A DNA stretch of 64,000 bases from Linderina pennispora (lineage: Eukaryota > Kickxellomycota > Kickxellomycetes > Kickxellales > Kickxellaceae), in contig NW_024468277.1 in assembly GCF_002104995.1 (NCBI RefSeq), positions 16,340 to 80,339 of the forward strand, given 5' to 3'. Positions 1-9,785 of this stretch are shown piece after piece. Below the pieces are notes generated by a model. That model was given only the letters and a program-made list of their open reading frames with translations. It was not told the origin of the DNA and searched no databases. The stretch's first letter is position 1; every line of letters begins with the position of its first letter. The position numbers and the translations under genes were made by a program.

Positions 1-169
1 AAGATGCAGGTATGCAAACTGAGCGAGACAGGCGAGTATTTACCAAGCAGCAGAAATTTAGGATGGGTGAAATAGCGGTATGCCTTTGTTGGCAGCTGTC
101 CTGCAGTGGATGTGGGACAGTTGCTAATTCTGCCAAGATCCAGGATCAATTCCGATACATGTCTTAGTG
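1..169. other. Window edge, no gene seen
   Basis: I see no open frame with recognisable protein content on either strand and no RNA gene here. It precedes a dispersed repeat and a broken Fanzor gene, so it may be further transposon debris. Confidence 0.4.
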
Positions 170-338
170 GTGTTGCGTAGCTGGTGATGACCGCCATTAT
201 GATACCATAGAAATTATCGGGTCGACCGACAATGAGAGCAGCTCTCACGCTGAACCAATGGAGATATCCAGTGGAGATCTGTGACCACTGCAATAATAGC
301 TTTCCACCCCGGTTTCACCGATGAGGTCAGACACTGCA
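170..338 (+). repeat. Dispersed repeat A, copy 1
   Basis: This stretch of about 169 bp has a close match at 31391-31558 in the same orientation, roughly four fifths identical by eye. Both copies keep one short frame encoding MRAAL, LNQWRY and CDH motifs that ends at the same TGA, so the repeat probably derives from the coding end of an unidentified mobile element. Here it abuts the Fanzor relic directly. At the other locus it lies about 550 bp upstream of the second relic in the opposite relative orientation, so it is not an integral part of the Fanzor gene. Confidence 0.7.
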
Positions 339-340
339 TA

Positions 341-362
341 GCAGCAGCAGCAGCAGCAGCAG
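341..362 (+). repeat. (GCA)n microsatellite at the chimeric junction
   Basis: Seven tandem GCA units separate dispersed repeat A from the first Fanzor-like residues. In frame they encode poly-alanine. The second relic also has an alanine-rich stretch near the point where its catalytic domain was lost. Confidence 0.8.
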
Positions 363-1694
363 ACACTGTTGCAGCACTTAACAATGCATATGCATCAGCA
401 CCCCCAGTCTGTGCACACGACCCAGTCCAAAGGATCACACAATCTGTGTGGGATGTGTGGGGCCGGGTCGCAGATCTAACATCAAAGCCATTTAAGGCGC
501 ATGGTGATAGAAAATTCCACGGAATGGCGACAACAGATGGTGTAACGATATGCATTTTGTTGGAAGACAAGATACCCAAAGCTGATGGTGCCGTAGATGC
601 TGATGCTGCGGGAGGCGATGCTACGGCTGACTGTCGCTATATCCACCAGATCCCACAGCCAGAGCTGCAGAATCTGAAAGGCTGCTGTGTATTCATCGAT
701 CCAGGTCGGGGCGATTTGCTATACATGATGCACGAAAATAGCAGCAATGGGAAAGGGGGTGAAAAAATGCTCTACCGCTACACACGGCAGCAGCACAATA
801 AGGAACTCAAGCTGCGCCACTATGACAGGATTCGTTGGGATACAAAGGATCAAGTCCCAGAAGATGCTGTCCGCAGAGCAGAGGCTGAGCTTTCCAAGCA
901 CTGCTGCCAGACCCTTAGCCCGGTAAAAATTCCGTGCCTATGTTGCTGCCCGTGCATCTGTGCGGTGTGTCCTAGCACCGTTTTATGCCAGCACTGACAG
1001 CGCGAAGGTTACCAGAGCAGCAGCCCACCAAGTCAAACAAGCAGCACCAGAGGCGCTGGAAGGTCCATCCAGGTGTCAGTACCAGTCCCAAGGTGTACCC
1101 GCTTCACCGCAAGCTGCGCCTTGATTCATTCATGAACCAGGCCCGTGCAGACCACAGGCTTGCCGCAAAACCCCGGAGCAAGTTCGGTCCAGACCCAATG
1201 CTGGTCATGGGCAATTGGAGTGCGCCGATGGCCCGACACCATGCGTCGATTCGTGGCAAGGGATGGCGCGACAAGTTCAAGCACCATGGCTTTGAAGTCT
1301 ATCTGATCGACGAATTCCGGACATCGTCGATGTGCCCGTTCTGCTGCGAAAAGTCCCTGCAGACGTTCTGGCATGTTCCCAACCCGCGGCCTACTAGAGA
1401 TCGAAGAACCCAACTGTGAAGTGCCATGGCCTTCTCCGCTGTACAAGCGAGTCATGTAAGCGGGCCATGGCACAATACAGGCGAGCCTATTCGTCTCGGT
1501 TCTTGAACCGCGATCCCGCAGCAGTTCTAAACTTCAGACTCATTTTCCAGTCACTCTGTGATTCAGGCAGTATTCCTGAACGGTTCTGTCGTTCTACGGC
1601 CATTGCTGCCGATGCTTCTGGCACCACCCCTGCAACAAAGAGGCCGCGCAAGAGGCGTGCAGCAGCAGGCTATCAAGATGGGAAATGTCCATGA
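341..1694 (+). pseudogene. Fanzor (eukaryotic TnpB-like) nuclease, catalytic half, frame-broken
   Basis: Fanzors are RNA-guided DNA endonucleases of eukaryotic transposons related to bacterial TnpB. Three consecutive frames together give the C-terminal half. It contains the TDGV segment, RuvC-I as FIDPGRGDLLY (Asp codon 698-700), an arginine-rich RYTRQQHNKE helix, HRKLRLDSF, the KFG and GNWS motifs, RuvC-II as LIDEFRTS (Glu codon 1312-1314), a CPFC then CHGLLRC zinc finger, and RuvC-III as LNRDPAAVLNF (Asp codon 1512-1514). All three catalytic acids are present. The frame breaks near 925 (a five-A run), near 1085 and near 1395. The N-terminal half is missing: upstream lies a (CAG)n tract and dispersed repeat A. 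No intact start is visible, so this is a relic. The family assignment is firm; activity is very unlikely. Confidence 0.9.
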
Positions 1695-1819
1695 TCGCTA
1701 TTGCACTAACAGCCATCCGACACGTTCAAATGACCGGTTCACCGTGATGCTCTTATCGACGTGTCAACCCATGCTGACTACCAGCCGAGCTCGCATCGCA
1801 AGCAGAGTATTTCTAGTAT
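1660..1819 (+). ncRNA. Conserved Fanzor right end, candidate omega RNA region
   Basis: This block is nearly 90 percent identical by eye to the minus-strand block 29573-29740, although the two copies share almost no other retained coding sequence. It begins in the last codons of the nuclease and extends about 125 bp past its stop (1692-1694). Both copies end at CTAGTAT. Foldable elements are visible: GACACGT (1719-1725) pairs with ACGTGTC (1759-1765), CGGT/ACCG (1735-1738, 1741-1744) nests inside, and GCTCGC-ATC-GCAAGC follows at 1789-1803 (perfect in the other copy). In known Fanzors the guide RNA is transcribed from the 3' end of the gene into the element terminus, which fits this position. 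Transcription is inferred. Confidence 0.55.
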
Positions 1820-2172
1820 GGAACGATATCTTCTCAAAAAGTGACTGGGGGGAAGAAGGAAGGCTGGTCGTCTGTCTGGGCCTTTGTACGTATGCGTTTC
1901 GGCCTTGTCTATGGTGGAGCAGGGGGACTCCAGACCTCGAATGTCAGCAGGAGTGACTCGAGAGGTGACTAAATTCCGCTATCTCTACAGATCCTCATCA
2001 GAGCCTTCGTCTCGTGCTGAGGCGCTAGTAGGCTGCATGTTAGGAGCCTGGTCGTCGGTTATCTGCCACTCGGAATCGCCGGAGTTTGCTGCCGTCGGTT
2101 CGGCGCCGGAACAGCTCGGCGAGTCTTCTGACGCGTCTTGCAATCAAAGACTATACCAAATCAATATATTTC
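1820..2172 (-). other. Intergenic; orphan acidic frame downstream of phosphate transporter
   Basis: No complete gene. On the minus strand a frame of about 50 codons without its own ATG ends at a TAG (1985-1987). It encodes a Ser/Glu/Asp-rich tail ending in EGSDEDL, the composition of a protein C-terminus. It could be a small alternative last exon of the transporter, since a TTGCAAG acceptor-like site precedes it near 2137, but I found no convincing phase-matched donor. Confidence 0.3.
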
Positions 2173-4867
2173 CTAAAATCCAAGCAGCGACATGCATGCA
2201 TATCCAACCGAAATAATGATAAAGTAGGCCAGAACACTGGATGGAATACCAGCCTTGAAGAAGTCCATAGTGGTCAGATACGGGTTGCCCAGGGTATCCT
2301 CCAGCATAATGGCGTTCATGTTCGGGAACCCAGACACCGGCAGCCCCATAGCGCCCGAGGCCATCAGCGCAGCACCCATGACCAGCAGACGGCTGTGGGG
2401 CTCGGGCAGCCTGGCGCCGACCTCGGCAACAATCGGAAGGATGATCAGGGCGCCGACCGTGTGCGAGATGAACGTGCAGCACACGAGGATCAGCCCGCAG
2501 AATACGCACAGCACGGTGAAGACCGGGAAGCCATCGACCAGCTGCTCGATGTGGCTGGCCAGCTCGTGCAGCAGGCCGCTCGAATCAACAGCACGGCCCA
2601 GCGCAATTCCGCCCATGGCCAGGATCACAACGGTCCACAGGAAGTTGTTAAAGTCCTCCTTGCTCAGCACCTTGGGGAAGGCAAACAGGAGCACCAGCGG
2701 CAGAATTGCAATGATGCCCATATCGCCAAAGATACCCGAGAGACTCGATTGCATGCACCACAGTACGATGGTGCCGATCGAGACGATGCACACGTAGATC
2801 TGGCGCTTGTTCAGCTTCTCGGGCGTGAACCGCGTCTGGCGGATCGACGGCGTGGTGTGGTGCGGACGGTAGACGGCCAGCAGCAGCACCCAAATGGCCA
2901 GATTGCACAGAATACAGACAGGAATCGATACGGTAAACCATTGGAGCCACGACGGCGACGGCTTCATGGTGTTGAGCGCGATGATATTCTGCGGTGATGC
3001 AATGGGTGAGGCCATGCCGCCCACATTCGATGCCAGCGCAATGCCAATGATCAGACACGGAGCAAAGGTGCTGCCGTTGGGCAGCGTGCGCAGAATGGGC
3101 TTGATCAGGGAGAAGCACAGGACGGGCGCAGCGACATTGCTGATCCACATGCTGGCAAACGTGGCAACAAACATGTTGGCCAGCAGCACCAGCTTTGGGC
3201 TAGTGCCAGCCTTGGACAGGATCCACGACGCAATGATGCGCGCAATATCGTGCTTGCTCAGCGCGGCCGCCAGCGAGAACCCACCAAGCAGCAGCATGAT
3301 GACCGACGAGAACATGGCCGAGAACACCGCCTTGGATGCCTCACCTGCGTCCAGGTGGTGGTGCGACTTGGCTGGCGACCGCATGACGCCGAGCATCACG
3401 GTTAGGAACGGCACCAGCAGCGCAGTAACGTGCAGCGGCAGGGCCTCGGTGGCCCACAGCAGCGACACGTATATCAGCATGGCCCAGCACCGCTGCTGCT
3501 CCCGACCGTCAAACATCGGGATGGCCCACACAATGGCAAACACCGCCGTGCAGAAGGCAATGCGCAGGAGCTGCTTATTGGTGTTGGTCATGCCGCGTGG
3601 CTTCAGCGGCGTCGAAGTGATGTCACCCGTGTGGTCGAGCTCGGGTGACTGAACACCGACGGCATTGACCATGCGCTCGTTGGCAATCATGTCGCGCCAC
3701 ACCGTGTTGCGCTCCCACACGACCTCCTCGCGCAGGCACTTCTTCAGCTCCTTCAGCGCCTGGTCAATCGACGAAAAGTCCGAGGCCACGCCAAACACAA
3801 ACGCCAGCTGCTCCATGTGGTCGCGCAGTGCAGCCTGCGCTTGGGTCGTGAACGGGTATGCCTTGCGCACCGTGTCCTCCAGGTACGTGGAGCGCAGATC
3901 CGAATGGGTGATCTTGTCGTACTTTTTCGTGATCTTGCTGAACCCAGTGTAGTTGAGCTGCGCGTACGAGCGCAGGTCGTGCAGCAGAATAAATAGGTTG
4001 CGCGACTGGTTACGGATCTCGCGCCGAACGCCGTCGACGCCGCTCAGGCTGACCGTGCGCCGGTGCCCGACGCTGGCCCGCTGCTGCTCTGCTGCAGTCA
4101 CCAGATTGCTGCCTTCGCCATTGGCAAAGCTAGGCGTCCGCGTGTCGTCGTCGTGTTCGACCGGAATGTAGGCGTTGGTCACGTTCTCAGGAATCGTCGA
4201 ATCCAGGTCGATCGCCTCCTGCGCATCGGACAGCGACGATGCCGCCGCATTGGCCTGTGCGCCCAACGACGATCCGCCTTCGCTGTCGATCAGCTGCGGC
4301 TGCGTCGTGTGTCTGCCTCGCAGCAGCAATGCTCCAGTCGCTGACTCTGGATCCTCCATATCCACAGCTGACAGCTTGCGGAAGAAGCTGCCTGTCCGCT
4401 GGCGCTCGAATGGCACCGACAGCCTCAGCTGCTCTAGCTCCGATTCGACCTCGCTGGCCTTGCCCAGTAGCTCGCCCTCCTTGCGCCGATAAAAGCTCTC
4501 GATCTTGCTCAGCTCGCTGTCAAGCAGTGGCACAAAGGCTGCATATGCTTGGTTCTGGGGACCTAGCAGCGTCCGGCTCTCGTCGGTGCGCGGCGACTGT
4601 GTCTGTCCGCGCTTGGCGATGATGTCGCGCTCGATGATGTACAGATTCTTCTTCAAGCCCGAATAACTACAGGGCAGTCAGTTAGCGGTAGCCTATCGTG
4701 GATACCAGCGGTATGGTGGGGAGAGTACTGCTACAGCCTTCCCCCCACGGGTGGAGAACGAATGCCTGCGTCCTCTACTGGTGCTGGCATTGAACAAGAT
4801 ACTTACTCTATGTAGTACTGCGCCAGTCGGGCACAGCATTGAATTGCAATGCGCTCGAAAACTTCAT
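2173..4867 (-). CDS. SPX-domain low-affinity phosphate transporter (Pho87/90/91 type)
   Basis: This is a membrane phosphate permease of the SLC13/DASS fold with an N-terminal SPX domain that senses inositol pyrophosphates. Exon 1 (4807-4867) starts MKFSSALQFNAVPDW, the classic SPX start. A 140-bp GT-AG intron (4667-4806) joins it to YSGLKKNLYIIERD in exon 2 (2173-4666). The SPX three-helix region runs to about residue 340. Roughly twelve membrane segments follow from about residue 400, with the SNVGGMASPIASPQN substrate motif and the mirrored SHTVGALIILP motif. The length of about 850 residues is normal for the family. Oddity: exon 1 reads into a stop near 4811 unless one base is restored around 4821 (DWR followed by YYI is expected), so there is a one-base deletion or sequencing error. 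The vacuolar (Pho91) versus plasma-membrane (Pho87/90) subtype is not resolved. Confidence 0.93.
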
Positions 4868-5369
4868 TTACAAGCACTGGAAGTGGGAACAGAAAATAGC
4901 GGAGCTGAGAAACCTGTTGAGTCTAGAATGGCTCGTTCGAAGAAAGAAAGGAAAAAAAGCTGGCAGGGCCCCACCGCCTTTACCGCATCTGTTCACTCAG
5001 TCTATAGGCTGGCGGTCTCCTGATAATCGCGGTATAAAAAGGATATACGTTTTTCCAACAGGGCCTGTGTGGGCCATTGAAAGCAGCGCATGTGCACGAT
5101 GGTAGGGGACGGGGGCGCTGGTTGCTACGAGATACCAGTCACAAGAACCACGTATGCGCACATGTTCTTTCGCTGGTCATGAGAACGGTTTTTGAACAAA
5201 AATAGAGGCATTCACGCCCAAGTGCTGGCAGCTCCCATTTCCCTAGACCCGTGTCGCCGAGTCAGAAATGGCGAGCATTTCGCTTGGGGCTTATCCTGCA
5301 CCACCACCCAATTCCACGTTTTAATACCCAAAAACCCAGTTCCAGTAGCACCAGCAGCACCAACGAGAA
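4868..5369. other. Divergent promoter region
   Basis: This is the shared upstream region of the phosphate transporter (minus) and the methyltransferase (plus). A good TATA box (TATAAAAA, 5033-5040, plus strand) lies about 330 bp before the methyltransferase ATG, too far for most genes in this window, so an unseen 5' UTR or transcript is possible. No coding sequence recognised. Confidence 0.4.
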
Positions 5370-6014
5370 ATGGATACAGCAAAGTGCATCGAGAGCGAAT
5401 ATGGCCTTGCATGTGGAGGTGCATCTGCGATTAAGATCTTGCAGGATCCGACTGGCCAGCTGAAGCTCGGTGTCGGAGCCACCGTGTGGGATGCTGCCTT
5501 TGTCCTCTCCAAATACATTGAAAAGCAGGTCAAGCTGGGCAGCCTGGATCTCTCCGGCAAGACGGTTCTGGAGCTCGGCTCAGGTACCGGTGTGGTCGGT
5601 CTGTCGGTGGCCCTGATCGAACCCACGGCTAAGGTGATCCTGTCCGACAAACAGGAATTGCTTCCGCTGCTGCAGCACAATGTGGATCTGAACAACGCTG
5701 CAGCAAATACATCTGTCCAGTGCATCGACTGGACTGCTCCCGCCGGTATTGCTACGCATCCCGACTATATTCTGGTGTCCGACGGCATCTGGGTGACCGA
5801 TATCCACGAGCCACTGGCAAACACGCTGGGGAAGCTGGCTGGCCCACAGACCAAGGTTCTTATGACGTACGAGTCCCGCAGGTTCGAGGACGAGGCCAAG
5901 TTCATGGCGCTGTGGGGAAATCGCTTCCGCTTCCATGATATTAAACCCGCCGATCAGGACGAGATGTGGCAGAGCGAGGATATATTCTTGTTTGAAGGAG
6001 CGCTGAAGAATTAA
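5370..6014 (+). CDS. METTL21/Efm6-like protein lysine methyltransferase
   Basis: This is a class I SAM-dependent methyltransferase of family 16, which in fungi and animals methylates lysines of elongation factors, chaperones or VCP. The SAM-binding motif I is VLELGSGTGVVGL (about residues 66-78), followed by the acidic ILSDK strand. The post-II motif reads DYILVSDGIW instead of the usual D-x-x-Y form. The N-terminal GATVWDAAFVLSKYIE segment is typical of the family, as is the single-domain length of 214 residues. It is one exon. The TYESR segment resembles yeast Efm6 (eEF1A Lys methyltransferase) and METTL21, but the substrate cannot be read from sequence. Confidence 0.85.
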   Translation: MDTAKCIESEYGLACGGASAIKILQDPTGQLKLGVGATVWDAAFVLSKYIEKQVKLGSLDLSGKTVLELGSGTGVVGLSVALIEPTAKVILSDKQELLPLLQHNVDLNNAAANTSVQCIDWTAPAGIATHPDYILVSDGIWVTDIHEPLANTLGKLAGPQTKVLMTYESRRFEDEAKFMALWGNRFRFHDIKPADQDEMWQSEDIFLFEGALKN

Positions 6015-6243
6015 ATTCTAGAACTCCACGCCCTCTTTGCTATTTTTACAGCCAGAGTCTCTGGAGGACGCTGGAGGGTGAGGTCATCTGTGTTGATGTG
6101 CGGGGTAGAAGGGAAAGGGAGCTGCGTGGGTTAAATATCTCGAAATGCCAGCTCATGTTTTAGCCCACACTAGCAATTCCACCTCCCTTCGCCTCCATTC
6201 CCCTTCCAGAAATACTATATTGCATAGGCTGCTTTTCCACAAT

Positions 6244-6727
6244 ATGACTGTCCCGAAGGAAATTGTGCTTCGAGGTACCGGCGTCGGCACCGGCTGCAAG
6301 GCCGTCTCTGACGTTGATCTCGAGAACGGCGCATCTGAGGCCAAACGGCTACAAGCTGATCTCCGACTTTACCAGCCCGGGCTACATTGGCCACGGCGTC
6401 GGCCACCGCGACCCCAAGACAGGCAAGCCGCTACCAGCATCCGTGCACATCCCGACTGACGGCGAGCTGCACCCCGAGCGCTACATCTCCACGGCCACCG
6501 AGTACGAGGACCCTGCCATGGCACTGCAGCGGCGGCGCAGCGAGTTCCTAAAGAAATACAACGTCAAGAGGGCCAGTCTGGTGCGTGCCACGTACTTTGA
6601 ATGGACTGCCAGCGCACAAAAGCTGGTGGGGAAGAAGTTTGCCGCCGAGGAGTGCTTGGAGAGGGCGGCGTTTGAGCGAGAGGTGCACGCGATTGAGAAT
6701 CCCGATGTCCCGCAGTTTCACGATTAG
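6244..6727 (+). CDS. Small conserved-looking protein of unknown function, one frameshift
   Basis: From ATG 6244 the frame gives MTVPKEIVLRGTGVGTG and continues to about 6340. There the coding signal shifts to the frame that reads GYKLISDFTSPGYIGHGVGHRDP and ends at 6727 with DVPQFHD. Reading the CCAAAC run at about 6340 with two A's instead of three joins the two halves seamlessly, giving about 160 residues. I do not recognise the family. Visible features are a Gly/His-rich loop, a P-x-S-V-H-I-P-T-D segment and a basic amphipathic C-terminal third. There is no signal peptide or membrane segment. The shift at a short homopolymer suggests a sequencing error rather than gene loss. Confidence 0.6.
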
Positions 6728-7060
6728 TCAGGTCTATTTTTACCGGTGTTCATGTAACCTCCACCTGACGTGTTTTCATTTTCGCCTTCAAGAACAACTG
6801 GTGTTTAGGAGACGTAGGCCAATGCAAAGTGACAACGCAGCACAATAACCTCTTCTCACCCGATACGTGTTCTATTTCTGTGCAACACATGACGCTCCCG
6901 AGCAGGCAGCAAGTTTTTTTAGCCAACTCAGGTGTATAAAGCGGTTTGCCATCCCGCATTGCTTCGCTGAGCCATTCTCCTCAACTCCTCCCCAAACTCC
7001 AGACATCCATCCGCTCCCTTCTCTATTAATATCCCACTCCTACTTTCAATATTGAGCTTC
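6728..7060 (+). promoter_or_regulatory. Intergenic region with TATA box for the PfkB kinase gene
   Basis: The region holds TATAAA at 6935-6940 on the plus strand, about 125 bp upstream of the kinase ATG at 7061. This spacing recurs upstream of other genes in the window. A pyrimidine-rich stretch follows. No gene is seen in it. Confidence 0.6.
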
Positions 7061-8524
7061 ATGCCTGCCTCGAAAGCCGTCGCTATGAATTCCGCAGACA
7101 CCCATCGCAGCAATGACATTCTGTGTCTCGGTAAGGAGGGCTGAAAAGCACCACACGCACTCTTTCCTAGAAGCCCTCGTGTTCTCAGCAGCACCCTCGT
7201 ATATCCATCTTGTCGTGTAGCTCCGAACGCTGCGTACCAGCTCACTGTGCTGTTCGACAAGATCACTCTGGGCGATGTGAACCGGGCGTCGATGCAGACC
7301 AACTCGCTCGGCGGCAAGGGTAAGTCATAAAACCCCTGGCTCTCCAGCGAGGAATTGGGCCATTCGCACTGATAACAAACCTCACCCGTGTACTCTGCGT
7401 AGGCCAGAACTTTGCGGTGGCGACAAAGCAGTACTACAAGAACGCGAATCGCGTCACCTTGCTACAGATCCTGGGCGGGCCCACAGGCACGCAGATCGAG
7501 GCCATGGAAGACGAGCAGGGCTTCGACTACATCACAGGTAAGGTTCTCCCAATGCCAGTGCGAAACCGGTCTGCAAGCACAATGCGGGGTGGCATAGCAT
7601 TGCCCTCCATTGTCCAGCATCCGGCTATCTCGCACCATCTAGCGGCTCTACAACCAGAAGCCATGCATCATGTGCCAGCCACCCGGGGAAGCTCCTGCTA
7701 GCATTTTCGCCATCGATTGATTTTATTCTGATAATCACGTAGTCAGGACGTCGCTGCCGACCCGCACCTGCACAACGTGCCTGGACATGTCCACAGGCGA
7801 TATGACAGAAATGGTCGGCGTGTCGGGGCTGATTGACGAGCACGCCGAGGAGGAGTACGAGCAGGTGGCCACGCAGATTCTGCAGTCGGAGAACCCGCCC
7901 AGGGCTCTGGCGCTATGCGGCACATTTCCGCCGGGCCTCCAATCAACCACAGTGTCTCGCATCATCCAGGCGCGCACAGAAAAGACGCTGGTGTTTGTCG
8001 ATGCCGTCAAAGACATACATCCGGTGCTCGAGTCCAAATGCATCGATATCCTCAAGGTGAACTCTGGCGAGGTGCTGAACATCCTGTCGGCGCTCGAGCC
8101 CGCATACCAGGACAAGACGCCCAAGGATGTCGATCTGGCAAAGGTCGCAATGGAGCTCGGCCAGCGGTATTCTATCGGCGCAGTCGCCGTCACTGACGGG
8201 CCGTTCACCGCGTACCTGGCCAATGTGCAGGACAACAAGGCGCATGCGTTCAGCATCCCGGATCTGCTCCAAGACAGGGAGTACTTTTTGGGCTCGGATC
8301 AAGCGCCGCAGGGCCACCTGGTGCTGAACCCGCTGGGCGCCGGCGACACGTGCAGCGCGGTGATGATGAACCACATGCTGGACGACAAGGTCATGGTCGA
8401 GGCGTTTGCAGCGGGACTGGCGGCTGCATCAGCGTCGTGCCTGGTGCCCATGCCCAACTGTGTCTTTGACCGCAAGGTCATGGAGCGCATCCGCGGCAAG
8501 ATGACCGTCAGGGAGATCATGTAG
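7061..8524 (+). CDS. PfkB-family sugar kinase (1-phosphofructokinase/tagatose-6-phosphate kinase-like)
   Basis: This is a ribokinase-fold enzyme that phosphorylates a sugar or sugar phosphate with ATP. Four exons are supported by consensus sites and unbroken phase: 7061-7130, 7221-7319, 7403-7537 and 7743-8524. The translation has the LAPNAAYQ start, the substrate-binding LGDVNRA...GGKGQNFA motif (PfkB signature 1), and the C-terminal LNPLGAGDTCSAVMM signature 2 with the catalytic Asp in GAGDT. The NRA and GGKGxN pattern resembles FruK/LacC-type kinases more than adenosine kinase or ribokinase, so a phosphorylated sugar substrate is likely but inferred. Protein length is about 360 residues. 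Its stop is only 55 bp from the stop of the convergent ketosphinganine reductase gene. Confidence 0.88.
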
Positions 8525-8579
8525 ACTCTGCATTTATGCTTGAAATAAACAGAAAGGCTAGCGTGCTGGCGAGTCGCTG

Positions 8580-9584
8580 CTACTCGACCTTTGGTTTCTC
8601 GTGGCGAAACGACTTGACCATGTAGTCGACATACCAGCGCCAGGGCGGGAACGCAACCCAGCCGATGGCAGCCACAACCGTGTCGATGACATAGTTGTTG
8701 GTGGGCATCGCACCACGCGTGTTGCAGCGGAACAGCAGCGAGATCGGGTCGGTGGTGATCGCGCACTCGCCGCGCCTCAGCCCCTTGAACATACCTCTGG
8801 CGCACTGCTCGGGCGTCAGGCCATCGTCGGCGCCCTCAATGTCCTTTGTGATCTTGGGCTTGGTCAGGTTCTCGGTCTCGTACCCAGGCGTGAAGATGGT
8901 GCCCGGGAAGTAGCAGTGCACGTTGATCTTGTGCATCTGCAGCTCGACGCGCAGCGCCTCCGCCAGCCCGCGCACAGCAAACTTGGACCCGCAGTATCCA
9001 GCGTACCCAATAAGCCCAAACATGCCCAGCGTCGAGCTCACCATGACTATGTGCCCACCAGCAATCTTCTCCTTGACCATGCGACGCGCAATCGCATGGG
9101 CGTTGAACAGAGTGCCAAAGTAGTTCACCTTCATCGTCTGCTCCAGCACGTCGGCGCTCTGCTCGACAAAGAACCCGGGGTTCGACACACCTGCCGACAG
9201 AAACGCATACTCGATCTCTTTGCCCTGCTTCTTCACCGCCTCCCCCACCGCGCGCTCCACGTCATCCTTGCTGGCTACGTCGGCGCACACATAGGCAAAC
9301 TTCTGGTCCTTGTCGCCAGCGTGCTTTTTGATTTCCTCCAGCGCCTCCTTCAGCACCGCCTCGCGGCGTGCGACAATCGTGACATGCGCCCCCTGCCGCG
9401 CAAGATCCTCGGCGATGGACTTGCCCAGGCCCTGGCTGCCGCCCGTCACGTAGCAGTGCTTGCCCTTGACGTTGAATTTTGCCGCATTGACGCGCAGGTA
9501 CAGCTCAGAGATAATGCCCGACACCAGGATCCCGCCCAGAATGCTGCCAATAGTGATAAGCGCTACTTTCCAATCGTCCATCAT
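8580..9584 (-). CDS. TSC10: 3-ketodihydrosphingosine (3-ketosphinganine) reductase
   Basis: This enzyme reduces 3-ketosphinganine to dihydrosphingosine with NADPH, the second step of sphingolipid synthesis at the ER. It is a short-chain dehydrogenase of 334 residues. A membrane segment comes first (about residues 8-28, ALITIGSILGGILVSGIIS). Then come the cofactor motif TGGSQGLGKSIAEDLA (about 47-62), the NADPH-selecting ARR, the active-site Ser (MVSSTLG) and the Y-x-x-x-K pair in YAGYCGSKFA. The segment CYFPGTIFTPGYETENLTKP is characteristic of KDSR/Tsc10. A C-terminal hydrophobic stretch fits membrane association. It is one uninterrupted exon. The gene is convergent with the PfkB kinase. Confidence 0.93.
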   Translation of the reverse strand: MMDDWKVALITIGSILGGILVSGIISELYLRVNAAKFNVKGKHCYVTGGSQGLGKSIAEDLARQGAHVTIVARREAVLKEALEEIKKHAGDKDQKFAYVCADVASKDDVERAVGEAVKKQGKEIEYAFLSAGVSNPGFFVEQSADVLEQTMKVNYFGTLFNAHAIARRMVKEKIAGGHIVMVSSTLGMFGLIGYAGYCGSKFAVRGLAEALRVELQMHKINVHCYFPGTIFTPGYETENLTKPKITKDIEGADDGLTPEQCARGMFKGLRRGECAITTDPISLLFRCNTRGAMPTNNYVIDTVVAAIGWVAFPPWRWYVDYMVKSFRHEKPKVE

Positions 9585-9785
9585 TCACAAGCTCGAAATA
9601 TTTTAGAAAAGGAGCGGATAGTGAAAACAAAAGAAGCGCAGGCAGGCCAGGGACAGATTCCCTGCTGGCCGTTTTTCAACCGCATGACGCGAATCCCTGC
9701 GATCAAAGAATCTCCTGAGCCGTCGGCTTGGACGGGTTGTGCATATTGAGACATAGGCATGCTGCAAGTGCTAGTGTTTACAGTT

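Noticed and set aside
2086-2997. 303-residue plus-strand frame over the phosphate transporter 3' end
   Set aside because: Antisense shadow with charged low-complexity sequence; the minus-strand transporter is unambiguous.
8601-9749. 382-residue plus-strand frame opposite the ketosphinganine reductase
   Set aside because: Antisense shadow of a clear enzyme gene, without recognisable motifs.
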